Positions 7,305-17,852 of a stretch of 20,795 nucleotides of DNA are shown in pieces. Source of the DNA: CAIOSQ01 sp044359885 (lineage in GTDB: Bacteria > Pseudomonadota > Alphaproteobacteria > CACIAM-22H2); the NCBI GenBank assembly GCA_044359885.1, contig JBIKLI010000029.1:1-20795 (forward strand), given 5' to 3'. A model generated the notes under the pieces. It worked only from the letters and a program-made list of their open reading frames with translations. It had not been told where the DNA came from and ran no database searches. Positions within the stretch are counted from its first letter, which is position 1. Each line of letters begins with the position of its first letter. The translations under genes and the position numbers were made by a program.

Positions 7305-8573
7305 ATGGCGCCCGATCCCTCGCTTTCCCGCCGCGCGCTGCTGTCGGGTGCGGCGCTGGCCGCCGCGGCGGCGACGCTTCCCGGTTGCGCCGCCGGACCC
7401 GGGACCGCGCAGGCGCCGCGCGCGACCGGACCGGTTCTTGCCGCGGGTCGCGGCAACGGCGCGCCGGGGGCGCTCGCGCAGCGGATCCTGCTGCTGGTCG
7501 AACTGCATGGCGGCAATGACGGCCTCAACACGCTGGTGCCGCTCGACCAGCCGGCCTATCGGCGCCTGCGGCCTTCGATCGCGATCGGGGCGGAGGACAC
7601 GATCGGGCTCAGCCCGGCCCAGGGTCTGCATCCCGAGCTGCGCCCGCTGGCCGACATCTTCGAGCGCGGCGAGATGGCGATCGTCAATGCGGTCGGCTAC
7701 CCCAATCCCAACCGGTCGCATTTCCGCTCCATCGAGATCTGGGAACAGGCCACCGACAGCGACCGCTACGGCGACCAGGGCTGGATCACGCGCGCCGTCG
7801 CCGAGCATCCGGTCCTCTCCCGGCGCGAGGCCGATGCCGACGCGATCGTCGTCGGCGACGGCACGATCGGGCCGCTGGCCGGCCCGGCGATGCGGCTGGT
7901 GACGTTGCGCGAACCGCGTCAGTTCCTGGCGCAGAGCGAGGCGCTGGCCCAGGTCGCCTTGCGGGCCGATGCGCCGGACAGCCTGCGGCATGTCGTGCGC
8001 ACGCAGAACGAGGCGGTGGCAGCCGCCGCCGCGGTCCGCCGCAAGCTCACCGCGCGCAACCGCTTCGGCAGCAGCTTCTCCGGGGATCCGTTTTCGCGAA
8101 CTCTGTCGATCACGGCCGACCTGATCGCCGACGGCGTCGTGATCCCGACCTGGAAGGCGACGCTCGGCAGCTTCGACACCCATGCCGACCAGCCCGCGCG
8201 CCATGCCCGGCTTCTCGGGCGGCTTGCCGCCGGTCTGGCCGCGTTCCGCGGCGCCATGATCGACCTGGGCCGCTGGAACGACACGCTGGTCGTCACCTAT
8301 TCCGAATTCGGTCGCCGCGCGGCCGAGAACGCCTCGCGCGGCACCGACCATGGCACGGCCGCACCGCTCTTCGTCCTCGGCGGCGCGGTCGAGGGCGGCA
8401 TCCTGGGTGCAGCCCCGGACCTCGAGGCGCTGGCCGACGGCGATATCCGGATGGCGACCGATTTCCGCTCGATCTATGCCGGGCTCATCGCGCGCTGGTG
8501 GGACGCACCGGACAATTTCCTGGCGCGGCACGGCCATCGGCCGCTGCCGGCGACCCGCGCCGCTACGGGCTGA
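7305..8573 (+). CDS. Exported DUF1501 protein (alkaline phosphatase/sulfatase-like fold)
   Basis: This 422-aa protein starts with a twin-arginine-type signal (SLSRRALLSGAALAAAAATLPG), so Tat export is likely. A cysteine at position 28 follows LPG, a poor lipobox. DUF1501 motifs are clear: LVELHGGNDGLNTLVP (64-79), SFDTHADQ (289-296), TYSEFGRRAAENAS (331-344) and GTDHGTAAPLFVLGG (346-360). These acidic and histidine residues sit where the alkaline phosphatase superfamily places metal ligands. ATG 7305 is preferred because AAAGG lies 7 nt before it; a GTG at 7290 overlapping the DUF1800 stop is an alternative. The biological role of DUF1800-DUF1501 pairs is not established. The 3' end overlaps the convergent kinase gene by 11 bp. 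Confidence 0.87.
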   Translation: MAPDPSLSRRALLSGAALAAAAATLPGCAAGPGTAQAPRATGPVLAAGRGNGAPGALAQRILLLVELHGGNDGLNTLVPLDQPAYRRLRPSIAIGAEDTIGLSPAQGLHPELRPLADIFERGEMAIVNAVGYPNPNRSHFRSIEIWEQATDSDRYGDQGWITRAVAEHPVLSRREADADAIVVGDGTIGPLAGPAMRLVTLREPRQFLAQSEALAQVALRADAPDSLRHVVRTQNEAVAAAAAVRRKLTARNRFGSSFSGDPFSRTLSITADLIADGVVIPTWKATLGSFDTHADQPARHARLLGRLAAGLAAFRGAMIDLGRWNDTLVVTYSEFGRRAAENASRGTDHGTAAPLFVLGGAVEGGILGAAPDLEALADGDIRMATDFRSIYAGLIARWWDAPDNFLARHGHRPLPATRAATG

Positions 8574-9738
8574 CCGCCGCAGCCGCCGTGGCGGCAAACG
8601 GCACCGGCAACCGCAGCGTCACCCGCGTTCCCTGCCCGGGCGCGCTGTGCAGCGTCAGGCTTCCGAGATGGCGCTCGGCGAGTTCCCTTGCCAGGGTCAG
8701 TCCCAGCCCGGTGCCCTTCCCCGCCGGCTTCGTGGTGAAAAACGGATCGAAGGCCCGGCGCAGGGTCGGGTCGTCCATTCCCATGCCGTCGTCGGCGACG
8801 TCGATCGTGAGCCAGTCGTGGCGCTCGCCCTTGACACGTCGCGCACGGATGTGGATCCGCCCGCCGCCCGGCATCGCGTCCTGGGCATTGTCCAGGATGT
8901 TGAGCAACGCGGTTTCGAATTCGGCGGTCGGGACCTCGATGTCCGAGACGCCGGCTTCGATCCGCAACCGGATGTCGACGGCCGGTCCGGTCCTCAGGCG
9001 GATGTCCTCCAGAACGGCGCGCAGGATCGCGCCGAGACGATCTTCGGCGCGGTGGCTTCGGCGACGGGCCGCCGATCGCGCCTCGAGCCGCCCGAGGATC
9101 GCGACACCGCGACCGACCGCGCGCAGGATCCGCTCGCTGGCGGCCGCGGCGGTGGTCGCGGGCAACGCCGCGGCGGCGATCATCTCGGCATTGGTGACCA
9201 TCGCCTGGAACGCGCCGTTCAGATCGTGCACGACGCCGGCGACATCCAGCCCGAAACGCGACGTCGCGACGCGGCGCTCCGCCTGGCCCCAATCGTCGCT
9301 GGCTGCGCGCAGGAACCCGATGACGCGGCGCCCGGCGCCGCCGGGGATCGAGGGCAGCGGAACCGCGAACGCCTCGACCCAGCGGGCCGCGGCACGCGTC
9401 GATCCGACGGTCCGGTACTGGAACCGCTGGGGCGCGCCTTTCCATATCGCCCGAGCCTGCGCCTGGATGCGCGGACGATCGGCGGGAAAGATGCGCCGGC
9501 GCCACACCGCCGTGGCAAGCCAGCCATCGGAACGCGGCGCCAGACCCAGCAGCGTGAAGACGCCGGGGCCGACGCGGCTGCCGCGCCGGTGCGGCTCGTA
9601 GACCCAGGGATGGAAGCCGAAGGTTTCGAGCGCGCGACAGAGCGCGAGCAGATCGATGCCCGCGCCCAGGATCGCATGCGACGGCGGCATGCGGTGCAAG
9701 GGGCCCTCGTCGGGGTCGCGCGGCTTCCGTCGCGGCAT
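8563..9738 (-). CDS. Soluble sensor histidine kinase (PAS-like plus HisKA/HATPase)
   Basis: This 391-aa protein has no obvious membrane segment. Residues about 20-150 look like a PAS-type sensing region (FGFHPWVYEP, FTLLGLAP). The phospho-acceptor region is VVHDLNGAFQAMVTNAEMI with H171, close to the HDFNN-type kinases. ATPase motifs follow: N box LLNILDNAQDAM (N280, N284), G1 DDGMGM (316-321), F box FDPFFTTK (330-337) and G2 GTGLGL (342-347). It would autophosphorylate in response to a cytoplasmic signal. No response regulator is in the window. ATG 9738 or GTG 9744 could be the start; neither has a good ribosome-binding site. It lies 45 bp downstream of membrane protein A on the same strand, so it may be the last gene of the long glycan operon. 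Confidence 0.85.
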   Translation of the reverse strand: MPRRKPRDPDEGPLHRMPPSHAILGAGIDLLALCRALETFGFHPWVYEPHRRGSRVGPGVFTLLGLAPRSDGWLATAVWRRRIFPADRPRIQAQARAIWKGAPQRFQYRTVGSTRAAARWVEAFAVPLPSIPGGAGRRVIGFLRAASDDWGQAERRVATSRFGLDVAGVVHDLNGAFQAMVTNAEMIAAAALPATTAAAASERILRAVGRGVAILGRLEARSAARRRSHRAEDRLGAILRAVLEDIRLRTGPAVDIRLRIEAGVSDIEVPTAEFETALLNILDNAQDAMPGGGRIHIRARRVKGERHDWLTIDVADDGMGMDDPTLRRAFDPFFTTKPAGKGTGLGLTLARELAERHLGSLTLHSAPGQGTRVTLRLPVPFAATAAAAVSP

Positions 9739-9783
9739 TGCCACGATGTTAGCAGCCGGTCGCGCGGGGTTTCCATCCTGGAA

Positions 9784-11103
9784 TCATGAGCGGCCCCGCG
9801 TGCCGGCATCGCCTGCGCGACCGGTCGTCCAGCACGTCGCGGCCGCCGCGACGACGATCCAGGCGATGCGCGCCCCGTACCGGTCGTGGGGTCCGGACAG
9901 CGCGCCGGTCATGAAGGCGTTGGCGAGCGTCCCGGCCAGCGCATGGGCGGCGAAGGACGCGCCGGCCGGCTCGCGCCGGCCGGCGCGAAGGACAAGCAGG
10001 ACCAGCGCTGCGACGAGCGTCGCCCGATGGAGCGGGTCGGGCGCGGCGACGAACGTGCCGCGCATCTGGCGCGACGCCTCGAAGCGGGACTGCTCTGCGG
10101 GACCGAGCAGCGCGCCGACGACCTCGGCGACACCGCCGCGCAGGTCGGACGGGTCCAGCGTGTCCCCGACACCGACGCGCAGCGCCTGCCGAACCGTGTT
10201 GAGGACCATCGCCGCAAGGATTTCGGCGGGCCTTTCCATGATGGCCGTGGCGACGATCTCACCCGCTTCGCCGGTCAGCGACAGACCGTTGTCCGGCCGT
10301 CTGCGTCCGTCGCGATCATGCAGGATCGGGCTTTCCTCGCTCCACAGGAAGCGATCCGCCGTCATCGGCAGCGATCCGGCATGTTCGCAGAGCACCCAGC
10401 CTCGCGAAGGGCAATGGTGCCGCAGGATCTCGGCGGCCGGCCCGTCCGCCTGCAACCGCGCCAGCAGGAACAGCGTACCATGGGCGGACAGCACGGGCCG
10501 CGCGAAGGCGACCAAGTTCGCGCCGACCAGGAAGAAGATGGCCGCGAGCAGCGGCATCGCCGCGCGCCGGACAGGCGCGATGCGCCGCCGCGTCAGCAGC
10601 GTCAGCGCCACCATCGCAAGCGCGATGCCGAGATGCGAGAGGTGGGCCGCGATCGCTGCGGCCGAGATCGCGCCGATCGCGATCCGCGTCCCGCGCGCCG
10701 CCGCGTCGTCGTTGGCCAGCAGGAACAGGCCGAGCACGACCACCGGCGCCAGGACGTCTGGCATCACGAAGGACGCGAACCACGGCGCCGTCGTCGCCGC
10801 CGCCAGCACCGCCATCACCAGCGCATGGGCGAGCGGATCGGGCCGGCCGCGGACCAGCGCGCCCACGCGCCACAGCAGCCAGGACAGCGCCAGCGCCTGG
10901 GCCACGGCCACGCCCCAGAGCGAGATGCGCCAGTGGAAGGCCAGGATCAGCGGCCCATAGGCTGCGGTCTTGTCCCAGGGGTGCCGCCAGTGCAGCGTGT
11001 GCAGCAGATAGGCGACGGTGTCGATGAAGGCCAGCGGATAGTGGTTGGCCAGGGCGGGCCAGAGCAGCAGCGCCGCGCCCAGCAGGACCGCCGCGGCCGC
11101 CAT
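9784..11103 (-). CDS. Polytopic membrane protein A, paralogue of protein B; possible GT-C-like enzyme
   Basis: This 439-aa protein has many hydrophobic segments and belongs to no family I can name. It is clearly homologous to the protein at 14636-16003. Shared blocks are WPA, the first-loop Asp in FIDTVAYLLH (D28), YGPLILAFHWRISLWG (49-64), MPDVLAPVVVL (114-124), AAHLSHL (152-158), FLLARLQADGPA (212-223), CPSRGWVLC (C231, C239), LPMTADRFLW (245-254), GVGDTL (311-316) and GPHDRYGARIAW (404-415). An acidic residue in the first external loop of a polytopic protein resembles GT-C glycosyltransferases such as GT39; that is inference. The two cysteines, eight residues apart in both paralogues, could form a disulfide. 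The start ATG is one base after the stop of the GT2 gene, so translation is probably coupled. Confidence 0.85.
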   Translation of the reverse strand: MAAAAVLLGAALLLWPALANHYPLAFIDTVAYLLHTLHWRHPWDKTAAYGPLILAFHWRISLWGVAVAQALALSWLLWRVGALVRGRPDPLAHALVMAVLAAATTAPWFASFVMPDVLAPVVVLGLFLLANDDAAARGTRIAIGAISAAAIAAHLSHLGIALAMVALTLLTRRRIAPVRRAAMPLLAAIFFLVGANLVAFARPVLSAHGTLFLLARLQADGPAAEILRHHCPSRGWVLCEHAGSLPMTADRFLWSEESPILHDRDGRRRPDNGLSLTGEAGEIVATAIMERPAEILAAMVLNTVRQALRVGVGDTLDPSDLRGGVAEVVGALLGPAEQSRFEASRQMRGTFVAAPDPLHRATLVAALVLLVLRAGRREPAGASFAAHALAGTLANAFMTGALSGPHDRYGARIAWIVVAAAATCWTTGRAGDAGTRGRS

Positions 11104-11104
11104 G

Positions 11105-12298
11105 TCAGCGCGGCGGACCGGCGCGCATCATGCCCAGCACGGCGACGAAGAAGGCCCCGAAGGCCAGCTGCAGACCCAGCAGCATGGCGGTCACGGAGGC
11201 GATCACCAGCCGCATCGCGCCGAACCCGCCGAGCGGTCCGAAGCCCTCGGCCCCCCAGCGCGCCAGCGCACCGAAGCCGAGACCGAGTCCGGCGAGCACC
11301 AGAACGCCGGCAAGGATCAGGGCCGGCTCCAGTCCGAAGCGCGCCAGCGCCGCGGTCAGCCGCCGCGCCTCGGGCACGACGCCCTCGAGGCCGCCATAGA
11401 TCCGCGCGAACACCCAGAACTGGACCGCCTGGAACCCCATGACCGTGGCGCCGGCGGCGTAGAGAAGCGTATGGACGTCGAAGACGACGCCGCCCAGCGT
11501 GCGCGGCCCCGGCAGCAGCGCCATCATCGTCGCCAGACCGAGCGCGAACAGCGCCGCACCCGGATAGAGGAAAAGCCAGCGCGGACAGAACACCAGCAGG
11601 AATCGCAGATGCCGCCAGCCGTCGCGCCACGACCGCAGATGCGGCGGACGGGAGCGGCCGTCCGGCGACAGCGTCGTCGGCACCTCGGCGATCCGCAGGC
11701 CCTGCATCGTCGCCTTCACCACCATCTCGGAGGCGAATTCCATCCCCGGCGCACGCAGGTCGAGGCCCAGCATCGCCCCGCGTTCGAAGCCGCGCAGACC
11801 GCAATGGAAGTCGCCGACCGGCGCGCCGAAGAACACGCGTCCGACGGTGGAGAGCACGGGATTGCCCAGATAGCGATGCAGCGGCGGCATGGCGCCCGGC
11901 GCGATGCCGCCGCGGAACCGGTTGCCCATCACCAGCTGGTTGCCGGCACGCAGTTGCGCGACGAACGGATCGAGCGCGGTGAAGTCGTAGGAATCGTCGC
12001 TGTCGCCCATGATCACGAAGCGGCCGCGCGCGGCGCGGATCCCGGCGATCAGCGCCGCGCCGTAGCCGCGCTCGGGCACCGGGACGACGCGCGCGCCGCC
12101 GGCCTCGGCGATCGTCTGGCTGCCGTCGGTGCTGCCGTTGTCCGCGATCAGCACCTCGCCCGCGACACCGCTGCGCGCGAGATAGCCCATCGCCTTGGCG
12201 ATGCACACGCCCAGCGTCTCCGCCTCGTTGAGGCAGGGCATGAGGATCGTCAGTTCCAGATCGGGCGCCGCCTCGCGCCGCATCCCGCCATCGCCCAT
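11105..12298 (-). CDS. GT2 family glycosyltransferase, dolichyl/undecaprenyl-phosphate sugar synthase-like
   Basis: This 397-aa protein has a DPM1-like GT-A domain at about 14-235: LTILMPCLNEAETLG (16-30), VLIADNGSTDGS (49-60), RGYGAALIAGIRAARG (77-92) and the metal-binding GDSDDSYDF (98-106). Four hydrophobic segments follow at about 236-262, 272-300, 325-347 and 362-390. Enzymes of this type move a sugar from a nucleotide donor onto a polyprenyl phosphate at the inner membrane, supplying periplasmic GT-C transferases. The neighbouring GT39 gene and the GtrA gene further along fit that pathway. ATG 12298 is chosen (GGGAAG just upstream); ATG 12283 is possible. The much longer open frame to 13252 runs antisense-in-frame through the GT39 gene and is not real coding. 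The sugar is unknown. Confidence 0.85.
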   Translation of the reverse strand: MGDGGMRREAAPDLELTILMPCLNEAETLGVCIAKAMGYLARSGVAGEVLIADNGSTDGSQTIAEAGGARVVPVPERGYGAALIAGIRAARGRFVIMGDSDDSYDFTALDPFVAQLRAGNQLVMGNRFRGGIAPGAMPPLHRYLGNPVLSTVGRVFFGAPVGDFHCGLRGFERGAMLGLDLRAPGMEFASEMVVKATMQGLRIAEVPTTLSPDGRSRPPHLRSWRDGWRHLRFLLVFCPRWLFLYPGAALFALGLATMMALLPGPRTLGGVVFDVHTLLYAAGATVMGFQAVQFWVFARIYGGLEGVVPEARRLTAALARFGLEPALILAGVLVLAGLGLGFGALARWGAEGFGPLGGFGAMRLVIASVTAMLLGLQLAFGAFFVAVLGMMRAGPPR

Positions 12299-12389
12299 CG
12301 TTCTTCCCGCTCGGTCCCGGATCCGGTGCCGCGCCGCAGGTCCCCGCCGCGCGAATCCCGGCAAGGCGCAGCATACAAGGTGGGCGCGT
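12299..12389. other. Intergenic region between GT39 and GT2 genes
   Basis: At 91 bp this is the widest gap in the otherwise packed minus-strand run, so the GT2-protein A-kinase part may have its own promoter here. A TTGTAT sequence on the minus strand (12373-12378) could be part of one, but I see no convincing -35/-10 pair and no terminator with a T-tract. Confidence 0.35.
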
Positions 12390-13883
12390 TCAGCGAAGCA
12401 TCCAGATCTCGACCGGCCCCAGCGCCTCGCCGATCTCGGCCGCCAGGACATAGTCGCGGGCGAGCGCCGTCTCGAGCATCGGACGGACCGCCGGCCTGAT
12501 CTGCAGCCACCAGCCGCGATAGACCACGACCAATGCCGGCCGCGCGGCCAGGATGCGCGCGATCTCGGCGTCGGGATCGATGCCGATGACGGCGGCATGC
12601 GCGCCCGACAGATGCGACGGAAAGGCATAGCGCGTCGCCAGTCCGGCACCCGACAGCACATGCACCGCCGGCAGGTAGTTGACCACCCAGACGCGATCGC
12701 CCGGCGCGATGCGCGCGGCGACCGCCGCCGCGACCAGACGCACGGGATCCGGCGCGGTGAGACCCGCGGGGTTGTAGAGCCGGGGCGCGGTGGAACGCGA
12801 CACGGCGTCCAGCCCGCAGAGCGCCAGCACCGCCGCGACCGTCGCCCCGGCCCGGCGCGCCCCCAGGCGGCGCGCCAGCGCCCGCGCGCCCATGGGCGCC
12901 AGCAGACAGAGCGGCGGCAGAGCGAAGAGGAAATAATGCGGGTAGTACTGGCCCGGCGCCGCGATCGCGCAGGCGGCTGCGACCAGCCAGGCGAGCGCCA
13001 CGCCGCGCAGACCCGACTGCGCCCGGCCGCGCGCGCCGCCGCGCCAGGCGAGCCACGCCAGGACCGCCGGACCCGGCAGCGACAGCAGCGCGGCGCCGAC
13101 ATAGCGCAGCGTGTCCGGGGGCGCGGACCGGCCGCCGGCATAGCGCAGCGGCGCCGCGATCGCGCCGTCGACGAAGGCGGGCCAGGCGCCATGCGCGACA
13201 TAGGCCAGCGCGATCGCCAGGGTCGGCGCGCCGCAGAGCGCCGCAAAGGCAAGCGCCGCGATCGCGATCCCCCGCGGCCCGACCGCGCCGCCGCGCCATG
13301 CCGGCAGCACCAGCAGCAGCCAGGCCAGCGCGCCTTCGAAGAAGGCGAGCGGCTTGATCAGCAGCGCCATGCCGACCAGCGCGCCCATCGCCATCAGCCG
13401 TCCCGGCGACGGCGCGCCGCCGCGCGCGCCCAGCGCCAGCGCGATCGCCCAGGCGGTCAGCGGCGCCATCAGGATCTCGGTGTTGGTCGCGAGGCCGCCG
13501 AACAGCGTCGACGCCGCGACATAGAGGAGGCTCGCGCCGAAGGCGGGTCCGCGCGCGAGTCCGCCGCCGCGCGCGATCGTCAGCAGCGCGGCCGCCGTCG
13601 CCGCGACCGCCAGCGCCCCCAGCAGCCGCAGCGCCCAGACGCCCTCGCCCAGCAGCGCCATCGTGGCCGCGAACAGCGCCGGCGCGCCGACGGGGTGCAG
13701 GTCCCAGACCGCGACATAGGGCCAGCCGCCGCGCAGCCATTCGCGCGCCTGCAACGCGTAGAGACCCTCGTCGATGTCGATCACCGCCTGGGTGAACGAC
13801 ATGGCGCGCAGCAGCAGCGCCGCCGCGACCAGGGCCAGCGCGGCGGTCAGGCCGGCGGCGAGCGCGGGCCGGCGCGCGGTCAT
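12390..13883 (-). CDS. GT39/PMT-family membrane glycosyltransferase (ArnT-like)
   Basis: This 497-aa protein has about a dozen hydrophobic segments and a soluble C-terminal part (about 395-497). The first external loop carries VIDIDEGLYALQAREWLRGG (34-53), with the acidic DE pair (D38, E39) typical of GT-C/PMT enzymes, and then VWDLHPVGAP (59-68), matching the HPP-type loop of PMT_2 proteins. QYYPHYFLFALPPL is another family-like block. Such enzymes transfer a sugar from a polyprenyl-phosphate donor to an acceptor on the periplasmic face. The start ATG overlaps the stop of the FkbM gene by 4 bp (ATGA), indicating translational coupling. The DPM1-like GT2 gene downstream could make its donor. 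Acceptor and sugar cannot be read from sequence. Confidence 0.85.
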   Translation of the reverse strand: MTARRPALAAGLTAALALVAAALLLRAMSFTQAVIDIDEGLYALQAREWLRGGWPYVAVWDLHPVGAPALFAATMALLGEGVWALRLLGALAVAATAAALLTIARGGGLARGPAFGASLLYVAASTLFGGLATNTEILMAPLTAWAIALALGARGGAPSPGRLMAMGALVGMALLIKPLAFFEGALAWLLLVLPAWRGGAVGPRGIAIAALAFAALCGAPTLAIALAYVAHGAWPAFVDGAIAAPLRYAGGRSAPPDTLRYVGAALLSLPGPAVLAWLAWRGGARGRAQSGLRGVALAWLVAAACAIAAPGQYYPHYFLFALPPLCLLAPMGARALARRLGARRAGATVAAVLALCGLDAVSRSTAPRLYNPAGLTAPDPVRLVAAAVAARIAPGDRVWVVNYLPAVHVLSGAGLATRYAFPSHLSGAHAAVIGIDPDAEIARILAARPALVVVYRGWWLQIRPAVRPMLETALARDYVLAAEIGEALGPVEIWMLR

Positions 13884-14614
13884 CCGCCCTCGGCGAGGCG
13901 CCGCATCAGGGCCGCGCGCCGCTCGCGCGGCAGCGCGAAGAAGACGAAGACATAGGGATCGGAGGCGGCGAAGACCGACGGATCGCCCGATGCCACCTGC
14001 ATCGTCCGCCGGTCGAAGGCGGCGACGGGATGCCACGCGCCGTCGAGGGCGAACAGCACGTCGTAGCCCAGCGCGTCCAGATAGGCCGGGACCGCCCAGG
14101 TGCTGCCCTCGCGGTGGCGCTCCTCGATCTCGACGGACAGCACCGGCCGGCAACGCAGCAGCGTCTCGCGCGCGCCGCGCAGGATCTCGTACTCGGCGCC
14201 CTCGGCGTCGAGCTTGATCGCCGTGACGTCGGCCAGCGCCAGTTCGTCGAGCGGCATCGTCTCGACCTCGAAGCGGGCCGTCTCGACCCGCGCCGAGAGA
14301 TGCGCGCGATAGTCCTTTGCGGTCGAGGCCCATTGCTCCTGCGGCGCGCCGTCGACCAGCGGCATCGTCAGCGCGATGCGTCCGCGCCGGTCACCCAGCG
14401 CCGCGGCGTGCAGCGTCACATGCGCCGGCACCTGACCGAACGCCGCCCGCAGCCGCGCGTCGAGCCGCGCGAAGGCGCTGGGCAGCGGCTCGAAGGCGTG
14501 GACGCGGCTGTCCGCAAGCCGCGCGAAGGGCAGCGTCAGCAGCCCGTCATGCGCCCCGATGTCGACCAGCGTCCCGGGCCGGTGCAGCCGCGTGTGGAAG
14601 TCGAGTTCGTCCAT
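13880..14614 (-). CDS. FkbM family methyltransferase (first copy)
   Basis: A 244-aa SAM-dependent methyltransferase of the FkbM family. Motif I is LVDIGAHDGLLTLPFA (16-31), the acidic loop is HAFEPLP (39-45), and the family-specific block IKLDAEGAEYEILRGA is at 133-148. FkbM enzymes O-methylate sugars or polyketides; in glycan loci they usually cap or modify sugars. The start is ATG 14614 with GAGGAG about 7 nt upstream. It lies 21 bp after membrane protein B and overlaps GT39 by 4 bp, so it belongs to the minus-strand glycan operon. It is not a close copy of the second FkbM gene at 19621-20364. The acceptor is unknown. Confidence 0.88.
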   Translation of the reverse strand: MDELDFHTRLHRPGTLVDIGAHDGLLTLPFARLADSRVHAFEPLPSAFARLDARLRAAFGQVPAHVTLHAAALGDRRGRIALTMPLVDGAPQEQWASTAKDYRAHLSARVETARFEVETMPLDELALADVTAIKLDAEGAEYEILRGARETLLRCRPVLSVEIEERHREGSTWAVPAYLDALGYDVLFALDGAWHPVAAFDRRTMQVASGDPSVFAASDPYVFVFFALPRERRAALMRRLAEGG

Positions 14615-14635
14615 GGGTTCGCTCCTCGGATCGCG

Positions 14636-15999
14636 TCAGCGCCGCTCGGCCGGCGCGCGCGGCAGCAGCAGCAGCACGGCCGCGGCCGGCAGCAGCCAGA
14701 CGATACGCGCCTGGTAGCGCGCATGCGGCTTCGACAGCCCGCCCGCGATCGCGGCGTTGGCGACGATGCCGAGCGCCACGCACAGGGCAAGCGCGAGCGC
14801 GGCCCGGTCGCCGTCGCGCGCCGCGCGGATCGCGGCATAGGCCAGCGCCGGCAGCGCCAGCAGGATCGCCGGCAGGACCGCCAGATCGGCCCAGGACAGG
14901 GTCGCACGCAGCTCGCCCCGCGCCTGCGGCGCGCCCGCGAAGGCCGCCGCCTCGCGCGGCGGGAAGCCGTCGGCGAGCCGGCGGGCGACCGTCACCGAAA
15001 GCCAGTCGTTCCCCAGCGTGTCGCCGATGCCGAAATGCGCGAGCTGGACGGCCGTGTTGCGCAGCATCGCGCCCGCGACGCCAAGCGGGTCGCGCCGCAG
15101 CGTCTCGCCCACGATCTGCGACGCCTCCGCCGAGAGCAGCGCCCCGCCCAGGAAGCGCTGCCGGCCGGCAGCGTCGCGATTGACCGGGCTGTCGGCCGCC
15201 CACAGGAACACGTCGCTGTCCATCGGCAACCGGTCGACGAAATCGCACAGATACCAGCCGGCCCGCGGACAGCGCGCGCGCAGCGTGGCGGTCGCCGGCC
15301 CGTCGCTCTGCAGCCGCGCCAGCAGGAACGTCGCGCCATGGGGCGACAGCCCGGGCTTGCCGTGGCCCACCGCGTTGGTCGCGACCAGCACGGCGATCGC
15401 GGCCGCCAGCGGCGAGAGCAGCAGCGGCCAGGCGCCGCGCGGCCGCCGCAGGACCATGTCCAGCGTCGCCAGCGCGGCGATCGTCGCCGCGGCCAGCGGC
15501 AGGTGCGAGAGATGGACGGCGATCGCGGCCGTCGCCAGCGCCACCAGATAGACCCGCTCGCCGCGCCCCAGCCGCGCGCGCGCCGCGCCCAGAAGCACCA
15601 GCGCCAGCACGACGACGGGCGCGAAGATGTCGGGCATCAGCAGCGCGACGCTGAACGGCGCCGTCGTCGCCGCGGCGACGAACGCCGTCACCGCCAGATG
15701 GCGCCTGGGGCTGGCCGCGCCGGCGATGCAGCGCTGCGTCAGCCACAGCAGATGCGACACGATCGCGGCCTGGGCGGCGAGCGGTCCCCAGAGCGAGACG
15801 CGCCAATGGAAGAGATGCAGGAACGGGCCGTAGACATAGGGCTTGTCCCACAGCATCAGCGGCCCCAGCGTCTGATGCAGGAAGCCGCCGGTGTCGCTGA
15901 ACACCAGCGGATAGCCGTTGACGAAGGCCGGCCAGGCCAGGACCGCGGCGCCCAGGACGATCGCCGCCGCGTCGCCTGGCATCCGCAGCGCCGCGGCGC

Positions 16000-16003
<4 letters not shown>
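14636..16003 (-). CDS. Polytopic membrane protein B, paralogue of protein A; possible GT-C-like enzyme
   Basis: This 455-aa integral membrane protein shares a full-length pattern with protein A: AWPAFVNGYPLVFSDTGGFL (23-42, first-loop D37), YGPFLHLFHWRVSLWG (58-73), MPDIFAPVVVL (123-133), VHLSHL (163-168), PHGATFLLARLQSDGPA (221-237), CPRAGWYLC (C245, C253), LPMDSDVFLW (259-268), GIGDTL (325-330) and KPHARYQARIVW (425-436). The first-loop Asp and external loops would suit a GT-C glycosyltransferase or a polymer-handling membrane protein, but I do not recognise the family. Its ATG overlaps the ndvA stop by 4 bp (ATGA), which ties it to glucan export. FkbM starts 21 bp later. Confidence 0.87.
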
Positions 16004-17766
<1,763 letters not shown>

Positions 17767-17779
17767 CACTCTCTCATTG

Positions 17780-17800
17780 CCAGAACCCATCGGGTTCCGG
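17780..17800. promoter_or_regulatory. Inverted repeat between ndvA and opgH (candidate operator)
   Basis: Perfect arms GAACCC/GGGTTC flank a 3-base centre. After one mismatched pair the symmetry extends by CC/GG. The dyad sits in the roughly 86-bp space between the two divergent glucan genes, where a shared regulator could bind. Confidence 0.45.
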
Positions 17801-17817
17801 CAAATCGTCCTTTGCCG
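17798..17817. promoter_or_regulatory. Second inverted repeat between ndvA and opgH
   Basis: Perfect 7-bp arms CGGCAAA/TTTGCCG surround a 6-base centre, directly abutting the first dyad. Its lower GC than the surroundings and its position suggest a regulatory site or a leader hairpin for opgH. Confidence 0.45.
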
Positions 17818-17840
17818 CGGGTGCCGGCGTCGAGACGCCC

Positions 17841-17846
17841 GAGGAG
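17841..17846 (+). promoter_or_regulatory. Ribosome-binding site that suggests the opgH start
   Basis: GAGGAG stands 6 nt before an in-frame CTG at 17853. No ATG, GTG or TTG is in frame from 17700 to 18053, so this site is the best guide to the start. Confidence 0.5.
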
Positions 17847-17852
17847 ACGATC

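Noticed and set aside
12299..13252. Extension of the GT2 gene upstream to 13252 (715 aa)
   Set aside because: The extra 318 residues are an out-of-frame reading of the GT39 gene. The GT2 domain begins just after ATG 12298.
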